A DNA stretch of 64,000 bases from CAZDGV01 sp964505195 (GTDB lineage Bacteria > Bacteroidota > Bacteroidia > Chitinophagales > Chitinophagaceae), in contig CAZDGV010000005.1 of NCBI GenBank assembly GCA_964505195.1, positions 34,085-98,084 on the forward strand, given 5' to 3'. Below the pieces are notes generated by a model, which saw only the letters and a list, made by a program, of their open reading frames with translations, was not told where the DNA came from and did no database searches. A program made the position numbers and the translations under genes. Within the stretch, counting starts at the first letter, position 1. Each line of letters begins with the position of its first letter. Below, one piece after another: positions 18,384 to 26,321 of the stretch.

Positions 18384-19946
18384 TTATGCTTCCGGAAGTT
18401 TCAGTTTTGAGAATAATGTTTTTTCAATATAGTATTCAAAGTTCCGTTTGTCAAATTCCGATCTTCTTCTTTGTATCAGTAAATTGTCTTCTCTCGAATG
18501 TTGCTTCCACTTTTCATTGATCCGATTGATTTTTTCGCTGCGGTTCTTTTTTTGTACGGCTTCGTTTTTATCTGCCAGTCCAAGTATTCTGTTCAATTCA
18601 GGAACAGTTGTAGGTAAGTTTGCTTTGGATTTTTCCAAAATGAAGCGGATCAGTTCTGTTTCAAATTCATCGAAAAGCGGGACATTCTTTTGCAGCTCTG
18701 AAATAGTATTGATAGCATTGGATGCATCTTCTTGTTTGTTTTGCTTTTTCGGTTGGATACGGTTTCGCCAAAATGCAAGTGCGATAAACAGTATAAATCC
18801 ACCTGCTATTCCTGCAATTAAAAAACCGGTATCTCTGCTTTGTATTTGCATTGAAAAAATTCCGGAACTGATGGGAGAATAAACGTTTTTCCCCGTAGCG
18901 ATGAAATCTTTTTTCCTAAAGGGAATGCTGTCCATTGCGTTAATTTCCGGATTGCCATAGAACATGGTGCTGTCATCGAAGTACAGAATGTTCCAGCGAA
19001 ACTTGTAGAATTTTGAAAACTTCAGGTAAAATTGTTTGGTGGGCTCCAGTCGTTGATTCTGAATAAAATCATCGATATGATGCTTACCCAAGATGGTCAT
19101 AAAATAACCCCCGTTAAAATCGCAGGCAGGTCGAACACCATCTGGATTCATTTCTTCCAGATTAATTTTATCGGCTGGCATGTCATAGATGGTTCTCATC
19201 TCCCCCAGATCCTTCCAGGTGCCAGTTTGAATATTGAGCACATACAAACGCTTGACACCGGCAATTGCATCTTTCGTAACTGGTTCATTAAGTCCCTGGT
19301 CTATTACATAAGATCCAAAGCAATAAAGCTGATTCGTTTTAGCATCAATCCATGCCAGAGGATGATAAAAATGTATGTCTTGGTTGAGTTTTATGAGCGA
19401 CCACTGTTTTGAGTCGGTATTGAAATACCGGAGCTGACCATTACTTTTCCAAAAACCGTATCCACCCAACGCATAAATTGTATCATTCAGTGTAAAGCGC
19501 AGCGCTCCGAAATTGTTGCCATGATGCTCGCTTTGATCAATGCGGGTTACTTTCAGCCGACCGGAACTGTCGCGTAGTTCATAAAGCAATCCCGATCCAT
19601 CCACACCGGCAAAAAGCTGTTTTTTGGTTTTAATTAGATATTGTTCTTCCCTTTTTAAATGCGATGGTATCAATTCATCGGGTATCACCCCTTTCAGCTT
19701 TTGCGTATAGATATAGGGGATGGCTTTCGGATGATGAATAAGACGAAGCAAGACCGATGCCATTGAATCTGCATCTGCATTGGGAGCGTTTACCTGTCCC
19801 TTAGTCTTTTCCGCCAAAAGCATTGCACCAGTTAATATAAACAGGAGCAGGAACCTTTTCAGGGAGGCAGCCGAATATAGGTTACGAGGTTTGATAAAAG
19901 GACGTAACCTATTTATGTATTTGAAAATCAATGTATTAATAAACAA
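18384..19946 (-). CDS. Transmembrane propeller protein with possible winged-helix tail
   Basis: The 520-residue frame has a hydrophobic signal-like segment (about 30-48), a periplasmic region with kelch-like motifs (TIYALGGYGFWKSNGQLRYF, QLYCFGSYV, KRLYVLNIQTGTWKDLG), one membrane helix at about 373-393, and a basic 127-residue cytoplasmic tail. The tail is helix-rich with VPELNRILGL followed by KKNRSEKINRIN and RRRSEFDKRNFEYYI, which looks like a winged-helix DNA-binding domain; this is my inference. No ATG precedes the signal-like segment: starts are TTG at 19946 or 19931. I know no named family. Confidence 0.7.
   Translation of the reverse strand: MFINTLIFKYINRLRPFIKPRNLYSAASLKRFLLLFILTGAMLLAEKTKGQVNAPNADADSMASVLLRLIHHPKAIPYIYTQKLKGVIPDELIPSHLKREEQYLIKTKKQLFAGVDGSGLLYELRDSSGRLKVTRIDQSEHHGNNFGALRFTLNDTIYALGGYGFWKSNGQLRYFNTDSKQWSLIKLNQDIHFYHPLAWIDAKTNQLYCFGSYVIDQGLNEPVTKDAIAGVKRLYVLNIQTGTWKDLGEMRTIYDMPADKINLEEMNPDGVRPACDFNGGYFMTILGKHHIDDFIQNQRLEPTKQFYLKFSKFYKFRWNILYFDDSTMFYGNPEINAMDSIPFRKKDFIATGKNVYSPISSGIFSMQIQSRDTGFLIAGIAGGFILFIALAFWRNRIQPKKQNKQEDASNAINTISELQKNVPLFDEFETELIRFILEKSKANLPTTVPELNRILGLADKNEAVQKKNRSEKINRINEKWKQHSREDNLLIQRRRSEFDKRNFEYYIEKTLFSKLKLPEA
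19877..19912. promoter_or_regulatory. Inverted repeat ATAGGTTACG/CGTAACCTAT at the 5' end of the propeller gene
   Basis: A perfect 10-bp inverted repeat (19877-19886 and 19903-19912) with a 16-base spacer lies at the start of the propeller gene. A third copy of AGGTTACG is at 19973-19980, upstream. The arrangement suggests a protein-binding site, possibly autoregulatory; if so, the true start codon lies downstream of it and the N-terminal extension is not translated. Confidence 0.45.
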
Positions 19947-20182
19947 ATTATAAAAAATTATGTTTAAATAAAAGGTTACGAAAATTAGGACTTATTTCTT
20001 AAATCAACCAAAAAAATGAGTGAATTTCACCATGCCGTTGCTAACTCACCTTATTTTTCGGTCGGTTTCACGCTACATGAAACCCTGTAATTCTCTTTTC
20101 CCCTCCCGTTGATAATCTTGTTTTTCCGATCAGCTGCGCTCGTTCCAATCTGCTCGTATATTGCAGTATAAAACCATACCAT
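19947..20182. other. Intergenic region between divergent genes
   Basis: This 236-bp region separates the propeller gene from the repeat-protein gene. It holds the third AGGTTACG copy (19973-19980), an A7 tract before a 24-codon open frame (20016-20090) and a perfect inverted repeat GGTTTCA/TGAAACC (20064-20070, 20078-20084) with a 7-base loop. I see no promoter matching TAnnTTTG with a good -33. Confidence 0.5.
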
Positions 20183-20566
20183 ATGTTTTTCGCCTTACCG
20201 CTTTCTTCAAAATGGGGTTTCAAATCCCTTTCAAAAGCATTTTTGTTATGCCTGCTTTTAGCTTGTGTCCATCAACCGGCGGCAGCACAGAAAATTTTCA
20301 GCGTTGACTACCAAAGTCAGGCAGATGTGAAGGTATTTGTAGTGAAGTATGAGTCGCAGGCCGATTTGAAAGTGTTTAAAGTGAAGTATCAAAGTCAGGC
20401 AGGAAACAACAACGGGAAGTGGTTTTTCGTAGACTATGTTTCTCAGGCAGATAAAAAGATTTTTTTCGTTCCTTATGAGTCGCAGGCCGACCTGAAAATT
20501 TTCTTCGTGAATTATGAATCACAGGCGGGATGGCGGAATGCTTCCAAAAAGCACTTATTGTATTAG
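20183..20566 (+). CDS. Secreted six-repeat protein, DUF6150/septoil-knot-like
   Basis: The 127-residue protein has an N-terminal signal peptide ending near AAAQ (about residue 35) and then six consecutive copies of a roughly 13-residue unit of the form (K)xFxVxYxSQA(D/G), with a three-residue insertion (NNNG region) before the fourth unit, and an end WRNASKKHLLY. From memory this pattern corresponds to DUF6150, described as a 7(1) 'septoil knot' domain because the predicted fold is a deeply knotted chain. Function unknown; the signal peptide implies a periplasmic or outer location. Confidence 0.75.
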   Translation: MFFALPLSSKWGFKSLSKAFLLCLLLACVHQPAAAQKIFSVDYQSQADVKVFVVKYESQADLKVFKVKYQSQAGNNNGKWFFVDYVSQADKKIFFVPYESQADLKIFFVNYESQAGWRNASKKHLLY

Positions 20567-20748
20567 CGTAGTTTTTATTCTCAGTTTTCAGTGCTGCTTG
20601 TTATCGTGGCACAAACGGCCTGAATTTTAAGACTGGTTGACAAGCACAATCATTATTTTACTAATTTCACCCTCCCAGGTTAAAAGCCCGGGTTGCCTTA
20701 GAAAGCAGATCTATTTAAAAACATCGTTCGTAATTAAATCTTGAAAAA

Positions 20749-22185
20749 ATGACACGTATTACCGTAGCAAAAGGAGATGGCATCGGTCCTGAAATTATGG
20801 ATGCCACTTTAAAAATTATCATGGCCGCCGGCGCAAAAATCGAAATCGATGAAATTGAAGTTGGTGAAAAAGTATATCTCTCCGGCAATACTGCGGGCAT
20901 TGCCCCTTCTGCTTGGGATATTATCCGCCGCAACAAGGTATTTCTCAAAGCACCCATCACCACTCCCCAGGGTGGCGGTTATAAAAGCTTAAATGTTACC
21001 ACCAGAAAATTCCTTGGTTTGTATGCGAATGTTCGTCCGTGTATGAGCTTACATCCTTTTGTTGCAACTAAGCATCCGCTGATGGATGTGGTAATTGTAC
21101 GCGAAAATGAAGAGGATTTGTATGCAGGTATCGAGCATCAGCAAACCGACGAAGTAGTGCAGTGCTTGAAGCTGATCAGTCGCCCCGGTTGTGAAAAAAT
21201 TGTACGCTATGCATTTGAGTATGCCAAGCAATACAACCGTAAAAAAGTTACCTGTTTTACCAAAGACAATATCATGAAGCAAACCGATGGTTTGTTTCAC
21301 CAGGTGTTTGATGAAATCGCCAAAGAATACCCTGAAATAGAAAATGAACATTGGATTATTGATATTGGCGCAGCAAAGCTTGCCGATACACCCGAACAGT
21401 TTGATGTAGTGGTGATGCCCAACTTGTACGGTGATGTATTGTCGGATGTGGCAGCACAAATTGCAGGATCTGTAGGATTGGCCGGCTCAGCGAATATTGG
21501 CGAAGAGTGTGCCATGTTTGAAGCCATTCACGGTTCTGCACCGCGCCGTGCCGGACAAAACCTTGCCAACCCATCGGGTTTGTTGCAGGGAGCCATCATG
21601 ATGCTCAGTCATATTGGTCAGTCTGATGTTGCTGAAAAAGTACAAAACGCTTGGTTGAAAACCATTGAAGATGGCATTCATACCTATGATATCTTCAAAG
21701 AAGGAGTGAGCAAGCAAAAAGTAGGCACACAGGAATTTGCAGATGCGGTGATTGCCCATCTCGGACAAAAACCTGCTCAGCTGAAAACAGTAAGTTATTC
21801 CAACAACGGCGGCTTGAATTTACCCAGCTATGTTCGTAAAGCACCCAAAGAGAAAGTGCTGGAAGGTGTTGACCTTTTCGTACACTGGCCAGGCACCGAT
21901 GCCAACGAGCTGGCGGTGATCATTCAAAAGCTGGAGCAATCTGATGTAAAACTTTCCATGATCACCAACCGCGGCATTAAAGTATGGCCTGAAGGATTTA
22001 AGGAAACATTCTGTACTGACCACTGGCGTTGTCGCTTCAAGCCCAAAGCTTCTGATGTGCTCACGAAAGAACAAATCGTAGCATTGATGCAGCAGGCGAT
22101 AGCACAAGGAGTGGATGTGATTAAAACAGAAAACCTGTATCGCTTTGACGGTAAACCTGCGTATTCACTTGGGCAGGGGCAGTAA
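20749..22185 (+). CDS. icd: NADP-dependent isocitrate dehydrogenase
   Basis: The 478-residue enzyme oxidises isocitrate to 2-oxoglutarate in the TCA cycle. The N-terminal two thirds show the isocitrate/isopropylmalate dehydrogenase fold: GDGIGPEIM, RENEEDLYAGIEH, NLYGDVLSDVAAQIAGSVG and AIHGSAPRRAGQN. From about residue 335 there is an extra C-terminal domain of about 140 residues, as in Thermus-type isocitrate dehydrogenases. Coenzyme preference is inferred from family. It is monocistronic and ends at a convergent hairpin. Confidence 0.93.
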   Translation: MTRITVAKGDGIGPEIMDATLKIIMAAGAKIEIDEIEVGEKVYLSGNTAGIAPSAWDIIRRNKVFLKAPITTPQGGGYKSLNVTTRKFLGLYANVRPCMSLHPFVATKHPLMDVVIVRENEEDLYAGIEHQQTDEVVQCLKLISRPGCEKIVRYAFEYAKQYNRKKVTCFTKDNIMKQTDGLFHQVFDEIAKEYPEIENEHWIIDIGAAKLADTPEQFDVVVMPNLYGDVLSDVAAQIAGSVGLAGSANIGEECAMFEAIHGSAPRRAGQNLANPSGLLQGAIMMLSHIGQSDVAEKVQNAWLKTIEDGIHTYDIFKEGVSKQKVGTQEFADAVIAHLGQKPAQLKTVSYSNNGGLNLPSYVRKAPKEKVLEGVDLFVHWPGTDANELAVIIQKLEQSDVKLSMITNRGIKVWPEGFKETFCTDHWRCRFKPKASDVLTKEQIVALMQQAIAQGVDVIKTENLYRFDGKPAYSLGQGQ

Positions 22186-22207
22186 TCATTTAGATTAATA
22201 TAGAATA

Positions 22208-22242
22208 AGCAATCGGCCCGCAAAATTTGCGGGCCGATTGCT
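22208..22242. terminator. Bidirectional terminator between icd and the VIT-type transporter gene
   Basis: A perfect 17-bp inverted repeat (22208-22224 and 22226-22242), rich in GC, sits between the convergent icd and transporter genes. Short A/T tracts flank it on both sides (TTT and AAAAA), so it probably serves both strands. Confidence 0.75.
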
Positions 22243-22264
22243 TTAAAAATGCTTTTGAAAGCAG

Positions 22265-22966
22265 TTACACGTTTACGCCAAAAATATATCCTACCAATGC
22301 GGATAGTCCCATTGCAATGCTTCCCCAAACAGAAATACGCAGTATTGCTTTTTTAATGGAAGAGCCGCCTGTTTTTGCAGAGATCGCACCCAGCACACAT
22401 AAAAACAAAATTGAAAAACCATATAACCAGTATTCCATCATTTTAATATCTGCCAGTAACACTACGATTAAAGGAAGCAATCCACCTCCGCAGAATGCAG
22501 CTCCTGAAGCAAAAGCCGCTTGTATGGGTTTTGCCCGTGAAATTTCATTAATACCAAGTTCATCTCTTACATGTGCGCCCAGTGCATCGGCCTCTGTTAA
22601 CTCTTTGGCAACTTGCAAAGCAGTTTCTTTCGTTAATCCTCTTTGTTCATAAATAGCAGCAAGTATAGCGAGTTCCTGTTCGGGCATTTCTTCCAGCTCT
22701 TGTTTTTCTCTTTCAATATCTGCGGTTTCGGTATCAGTTTGGGCACTCACCGATACATATTCACCCGCAGCCATCGACAATGCTCCGGCTACCAAACCTG
22801 CTACCGTTGCAAGCACCACCGGCTCTCTCGATACACTGGCAGTTGCAATGCCAATGGCAAGACTGGAAATAGAAATAATACCATCGTTAGCACCGAGCAC
22901 TGCTGCTCTCAGCCAGTTGCTGCGATGGATGTAATGCACATCCATGTAATTATCAATGGTAACCAT
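22265..22966 (-). CDS. VIT1/CCC1-family iron/manganese transporter
   Basis: The 233-residue membrane protein has the VIT signature LGANDGIISISSL and SMAAGEYVSVSAQTD in the first helical pair, a cytoplasmic Glu-rich metal-binding stretch (EREKQELEEMPEQE) and three C-terminal helices. The family exports Fe2+/Mn2+ from the cytosol. Its gene converges on icd. A possible alternative start is the Met at residue 8. Confidence 0.88.
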   Translation of the reverse strand: MVTIDNYMDVHYIHRSNWLRAAVLGANDGIISISSLAIGIATASVSREPVVLATVAGLVAGALSMAAGEYVSVSAQTDTETADIEREKQELEEMPEQELAILAAIYEQRGLTKETALQVAKELTEADALGAHVRDELGINEISRAKPIQAAFASGAAFCGGGLLPLIVVLLADIKMMEYWLYGFSILFLCVLGAISAKTGGSSIKKAILRISVWGSIAMGLSALVGYIFGVNV

Positions 22967-23069
22967 ATTCTGTTGTTGTGTAGGTTAAAGAAGATACTAA
23001 AATACAATCAAGGAATTGCTTCTTCTATTAAAACCCGTTTTAATTCGCCAGAATTTTTTATTGCTATGG

Positions 23070-23690
23070 TTAATCTCCCGCCCATGCTTTTTCGCCTGCA
23101 GTGTAGGGAGCACTTCCGTCGTAACGTCCTGGCACTGCAACATGGCGAAGTGTTTCTGTCATACCTGTTTTTGAAGTGAAAAAGCCCCAGAGTGTGAGCT
23201 GTTTCATCATGGTATAATAGTGTGGCGGTTCGGGTATAAATGTGGTCCCTTTTTCCTTAGCTTGTTTATCTCCTTCTGCATTTTTCGTTTTCACATTTTC
23301 ATTAAAGGATTTTGCGTCTTTTTCAAGATGAACTACAAAACGCATTCTTTCCGCTGCGCTGCTTTCCAAAAAAGATTTTCCCACTACCGATTTACATATT
23401 GCATCTATACCTTTTAATCCTTTCATAAAAGCATCTTGCTCTTCCTTGGTATAGCAGTCGCCCACAATGCTTTGCATGAATGCGCCGATATTGGCCGCTT
23501 TTGCACCGGGTGTGTCTGTAGCGGGGATGATGGTTTCTCCCAGTTCATCGAGCAATGCCAGTTCGTTTTCTGATAGCAGTAGTCCGGTTTTCCCCGGCTG
23601 TTTGCAACCGCTCAGAAAAACTTCTGATCCAATCACCAAGCCTCCTGTGAGTAGTGCAATTTGTTTGATGAGTTCGCGTCTGTTCATCAT
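23070..23690 (-). CDS. Gluconate 2-dehydrogenase subunit 3 family protein (first copy)
   Basis: The 206-residue protein has a twin-Arg-type leader (NRRELIKQIALLTGG) with a lipobox-like LSGC, then the small-subunit domain (about 38-190: ALLDELGETIIPATDTPGAKAANIGAFM). Such subunits partner with an FAD-containing GMC oxidoreductase; the GMC gene is 10 bp upstream on the same strand. The pair is probably an exported dehydrogenase. Confidence 0.88.
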   Translation of the reverse strand: MMNRRELIKQIALLTGGLVIGSEVFLSGCKQPGKTGLLLSENELALLDELGETIIPATDTPGAKAANIGAFMQSIVGDCYTKEEQDAFMKGLKGIDAICKSVVGKSFLESSAAERMRFVVHLEKDAKSFNENVKTKNAEGDKQAKEKGTTFIPEPPHYYTMMKQLTLWGFFTSKTGMTETLRHVAVPGRYDGSAPYTAGEKAWAGD

Positions 23691-23700
23691 CGGTATGATT

Positions 23701-25383
23701 TTATAAATTTCCCTTTTTTAATTCCTGCACAGCATAATCTGCTGCACGCGCCGTTATGGCCATATACGTAAGCGATGGGTTCACGCATGAACCGCTGGTC
23801 ATGCACGCACCGTCGGTAACAAACACATTGGGTGCATCCCAAACCTGGTTGAAACCATTCAGCACCGAGGTTTTGGGATCTCTTCCCATTCTCGCTGTTC
23901 CCATTTCATGTATGCCCATGCCAACGGCATATCCCCAGTCGAAAGGCTGCACATTTTTTACGCCGGCATTGGTAAGCATTTCCACCGCATCGTCCACCAT
24001 GTCTTTCCGCATCTTCTGTTCATTTTCTTTCAGCTCCACATCTATGGCCAGCACCGGCAATCCCCATTTGTCTTTTTTATCCTTATCAAGAAAAATGCGA
24101 TTGCTATGATCGGGCAGCATTTCACCAAATGCGAGGATCGACATGTTCCAGTCTTTCGAAGGCACACTCAATGCTTCTTTCAGCGCGGCGCCTACCGTAA
24201 ACTCTGCTACTTCAATTCCTCTTCCTCTGCCCGCACCCCCCTGATATCCGAAGCCGCGGAGATAATCCCTTTTGTCATTGTAGATATTTCTAAAGCGCGG
24301 AATATAAATGCCGGTAGGTCTGCGACCATACACATAGGTATCTGAAAATCCTTCTACTGCTCCTGCTGCACCAATTTTAAAGTGATGGTCCATTACATTA
24401 TGTCCCAATGCTCCGCTGCTGCTGCCCAGTCCTTCAGGCCAGATATCGGTAGCACTGTTCATGAGAATCCAGGTAGAGTTGAAGCTCGATGCACAGAGAA
24501 AAATAATCTTGGCTTTATACTCGTAGGTTTGATTGGTTTCCGCATCAATGATTTCCACTCCACTCGCCTTTTTCGTGTTTTTATCGTAAAGCACTTTGGT
24601 AACAATGGAATAAGGCCGCAGTGTGAGGTTCCCTGTTTTCATGGCAGCAGGCAGGGTGGAAGACTGTGTGCTGAAATACGCTCCGAAAGGACATCCGCGC
24701 CAGCAGCGATTGCGATACTGACAGTTTACACGCCCTTCCAGTGGAGCCGTTAGGTTGGCACTTCTGCCAATAAACATATGGCGCATGCCTTTGTACTTTG
24801 CTTTGATGCGTGCTGCAACAGTTTTTTCAACGGCATTCATTTCCATGGCAGGAAGGAAAGCCCCATCGGGTAATACTTCTAATCCTTCTTTACTTCCTTG
24901 TATGCCCGCAAACTGTTCAACATAAGTGTACCAGGGTGCAAGATCATCGTAGCGTATAGGCCAGTCTACTGCAATCCCTTCTTTCGCATTGGCTTCAAAG
25001 TCCCATTTGTTGAAGCGATACGACTGTCGCCCCCAAAGTAAGGAGCGGCCACCTACATGATAACCTCTGTACCAGTCGAACCGCTTTACTTCTGTATACG
25101 GACAATCCTTTTCATTGGCCCACATTTCCTCTACTTCCTCACTTAATGGATAGTCGCGCTTCAGCACGGGAAATCTTTCTTTCATATCCTGCGTTGCCGA
25201 TCCGCGGTGCGGAAATTCCCAGCGCTCTTTGTTGGCGTTCACATAGTCTTTAATGTGTTCAATGTTTCTGCCTCTCTCAAGCATAAGAACTTTAAGTCCT
25301 TTTTCCGTAAGCTCTTTGGCGGCCCAGCCACCGCTGATTCCTGAGCCTACTACAATGGCATCGTATGTGTTTGATTCCGGCAT
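23701..25383 (-). CDS. GMC-family FAD oxidoreductase
   Basis: The 560-residue enzyme has the FAD Rossmann motif VVGSGISGGWAAKEL, a Cys-rich segment CQYRNRCWRGCPFG (about 225-240), and the C-terminal catalytic region with HEMGTARMG and the conserved Asn in CVNPSLT. It belongs to the glucose/choline/gluconate oxidoreductase group that works with a subunit 3 partner, whose gene follows 10 bp downstream. It has no signal peptide of its own, so it would be exported in complex with the Tat-type partner. The substrate is probably a sugar or sugar alcohol. Confidence 0.92.
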   Translation of the reverse strand: MPESNTYDAIVVGSGISGGWAAKELTEKGLKVLMLERGRNIEHIKDYVNANKERWEFPHRGSATQDMKERFPVLKRDYPLSEEVEEMWANEKDCPYTEVKRFDWYRGYHVGGRSLLWGRQSYRFNKWDFEANAKEGIAVDWPIRYDDLAPWYTYVEQFAGIQGSKEGLEVLPDGAFLPAMEMNAVEKTVAARIKAKYKGMRHMFIGRSANLTAPLEGRVNCQYRNRCWRGCPFGAYFSTQSSTLPAAMKTGNLTLRPYSIVTKVLYDKNTKKASGVEIIDAETNQTYEYKAKIIFLCASSFNSTWILMNSATDIWPEGLGSSSGALGHNVMDHHFKIGAAGAVEGFSDTYVYGRRPTGIYIPRFRNIYNDKRDYLRGFGYQGGAGRGRGIEVAEFTVGAALKEALSVPSKDWNMSILAFGEMLPDHSNRIFLDKDKKDKWGLPVLAIDVELKENEQKMRKDMVDDAVEMLTNAGVKNVQPFDWGYAVGMGIHEMGTARMGRDPKTSVLNGFNQVWDAPNVFVTDGACMTSGSCVNPSLTYMAITARAADYAVQELKKGNL

Positions 25384-25421
25384 AAAATTTTAATAAGTAG
25401 TTAGTAATGAGCAGAAAGTAT

Positions 25422-26309
25422 TTAGATATCGCAGCGGCGGATCGCATCTTTTAGCGCTGCTATTTTTTCTGTATTGGTTTTTCCTGTGGGGATGAATTCC
25501 TGCGCAACATATCCCTTGTACCCTGTTGCAGCGATCTCTTGCATAATAGCAGGGTAGTTGAGTTCTTGCGTATCATCAATTTCATGCCTGCCAGGCACAC
25601 CTGCAGTATGGTAGTGTCCAAAAAATGCATGATGATTGCGGATGTTGCGGATGATATCTCCTTCATTGATTTGCATGTGATAGATATCGTACAGCAGTTT
25701 AAAGTTGGGCGAACCGATGCGTTTGCATAGTTCAATGCCCCAGCTGCTTTTGTCGCACATATAATCAGGATGATCCACTTTGCTGTTGAAAAGCTCCATT
25801 TGAATGATGACTCCCTTCTTTTCAGCAAGTGATATAATTTGTTGCAATCCTTCTACACAGTTCTTCATGCCTGTTTCATCATCCATTCCGTTTCTGTTGC
25901 CACTAAAGCAAATGAGATTTTTATAGCCTGCTTTGCTCACCAGTTCGATATGATTTGTATAGCGCTGAATCAAAGTTGTATGATACGACTTGTTGTTCCA
26001 CCCTTCCGTCAAACTGATTTCAGCGCCATTGCACATGGAAGAATCTAATCCATGCTTTTGCAGTATATGCCATTCTTCGGGCCCAACGAGATCGATTGCA
26101 GTGATGCCGATCTCCTTTGCAGCAACGCATAATGCTTCCAGCGAAAGAAATCCGTAGGTCCATTTGCAAACCGAATGGCGAATTTTTCCTTTCAGTACAG
26201 ATGTTTCCGTACTGCTTTCATTCATGGAAAGTGCGGGCCATACGGCCATACCCAATGCACCTGCGGTAATTTTTTTGATAATATTTCTACGGGTATCGCG
26301 TGAAGCCAT
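25422..26309 (-). CDS. Hydroxypyruvate-isomerase-like TIM-barrel protein
   Basis: The 295-residue protein has an N-terminal twin-Arg-like leader (RDTRRNIIKKITAGALG) and an AP-endonuclease-2-type TIM barrel. Metal ligand candidates are the Glu of IIQMELFNSK, Asp of LLYDIYHMQ, His of GHYHTAGVPGRHE, and Glu of VAQEFIP. The last motif and overall form fit hydroxypyruvate isomerase (Hyi). It lies 38 bp upstream of the GMC gene, suggesting a common sugar pathway; the true substrate is unknown. Confidence 0.85.
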   Translation of the reverse strand: MASRDTRRNIIKKITAGALGMAVWPALSMNESSTETSVLKGKIRHSVCKWTYGFLSLEALCVAAKEIGITAIDLVGPEEWHILQKHGLDSSMCNGAEISLTEGWNNKSYHTTLIQRYTNHIELVSKAGYKNLICFSGNRNGMDDETGMKNCVEGLQQIISLAEKKGVIIQMELFNSKVDHPDYMCDKSSWGIELCKRIGSPNFKLLYDIYHMQINEGDIIRNIRNHHAFFGHYHTAGVPGRHEIDDTQELNYPAIMQEIAATGYKGYVAQEFIPTGKTNTEKIAALKDAIRRCDI

Positions 26310-26321
26310 AAGGCTAATGTT

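Noticed and set aside
20016..20090. A 24-codon open frame with an A7 tract just before its ATG
   Set aside because: Too short to judge by composition, it overlaps the inverted repeat at 20064-20084, and no homologue comes to mind; kept only as a note in the intergenic entry.
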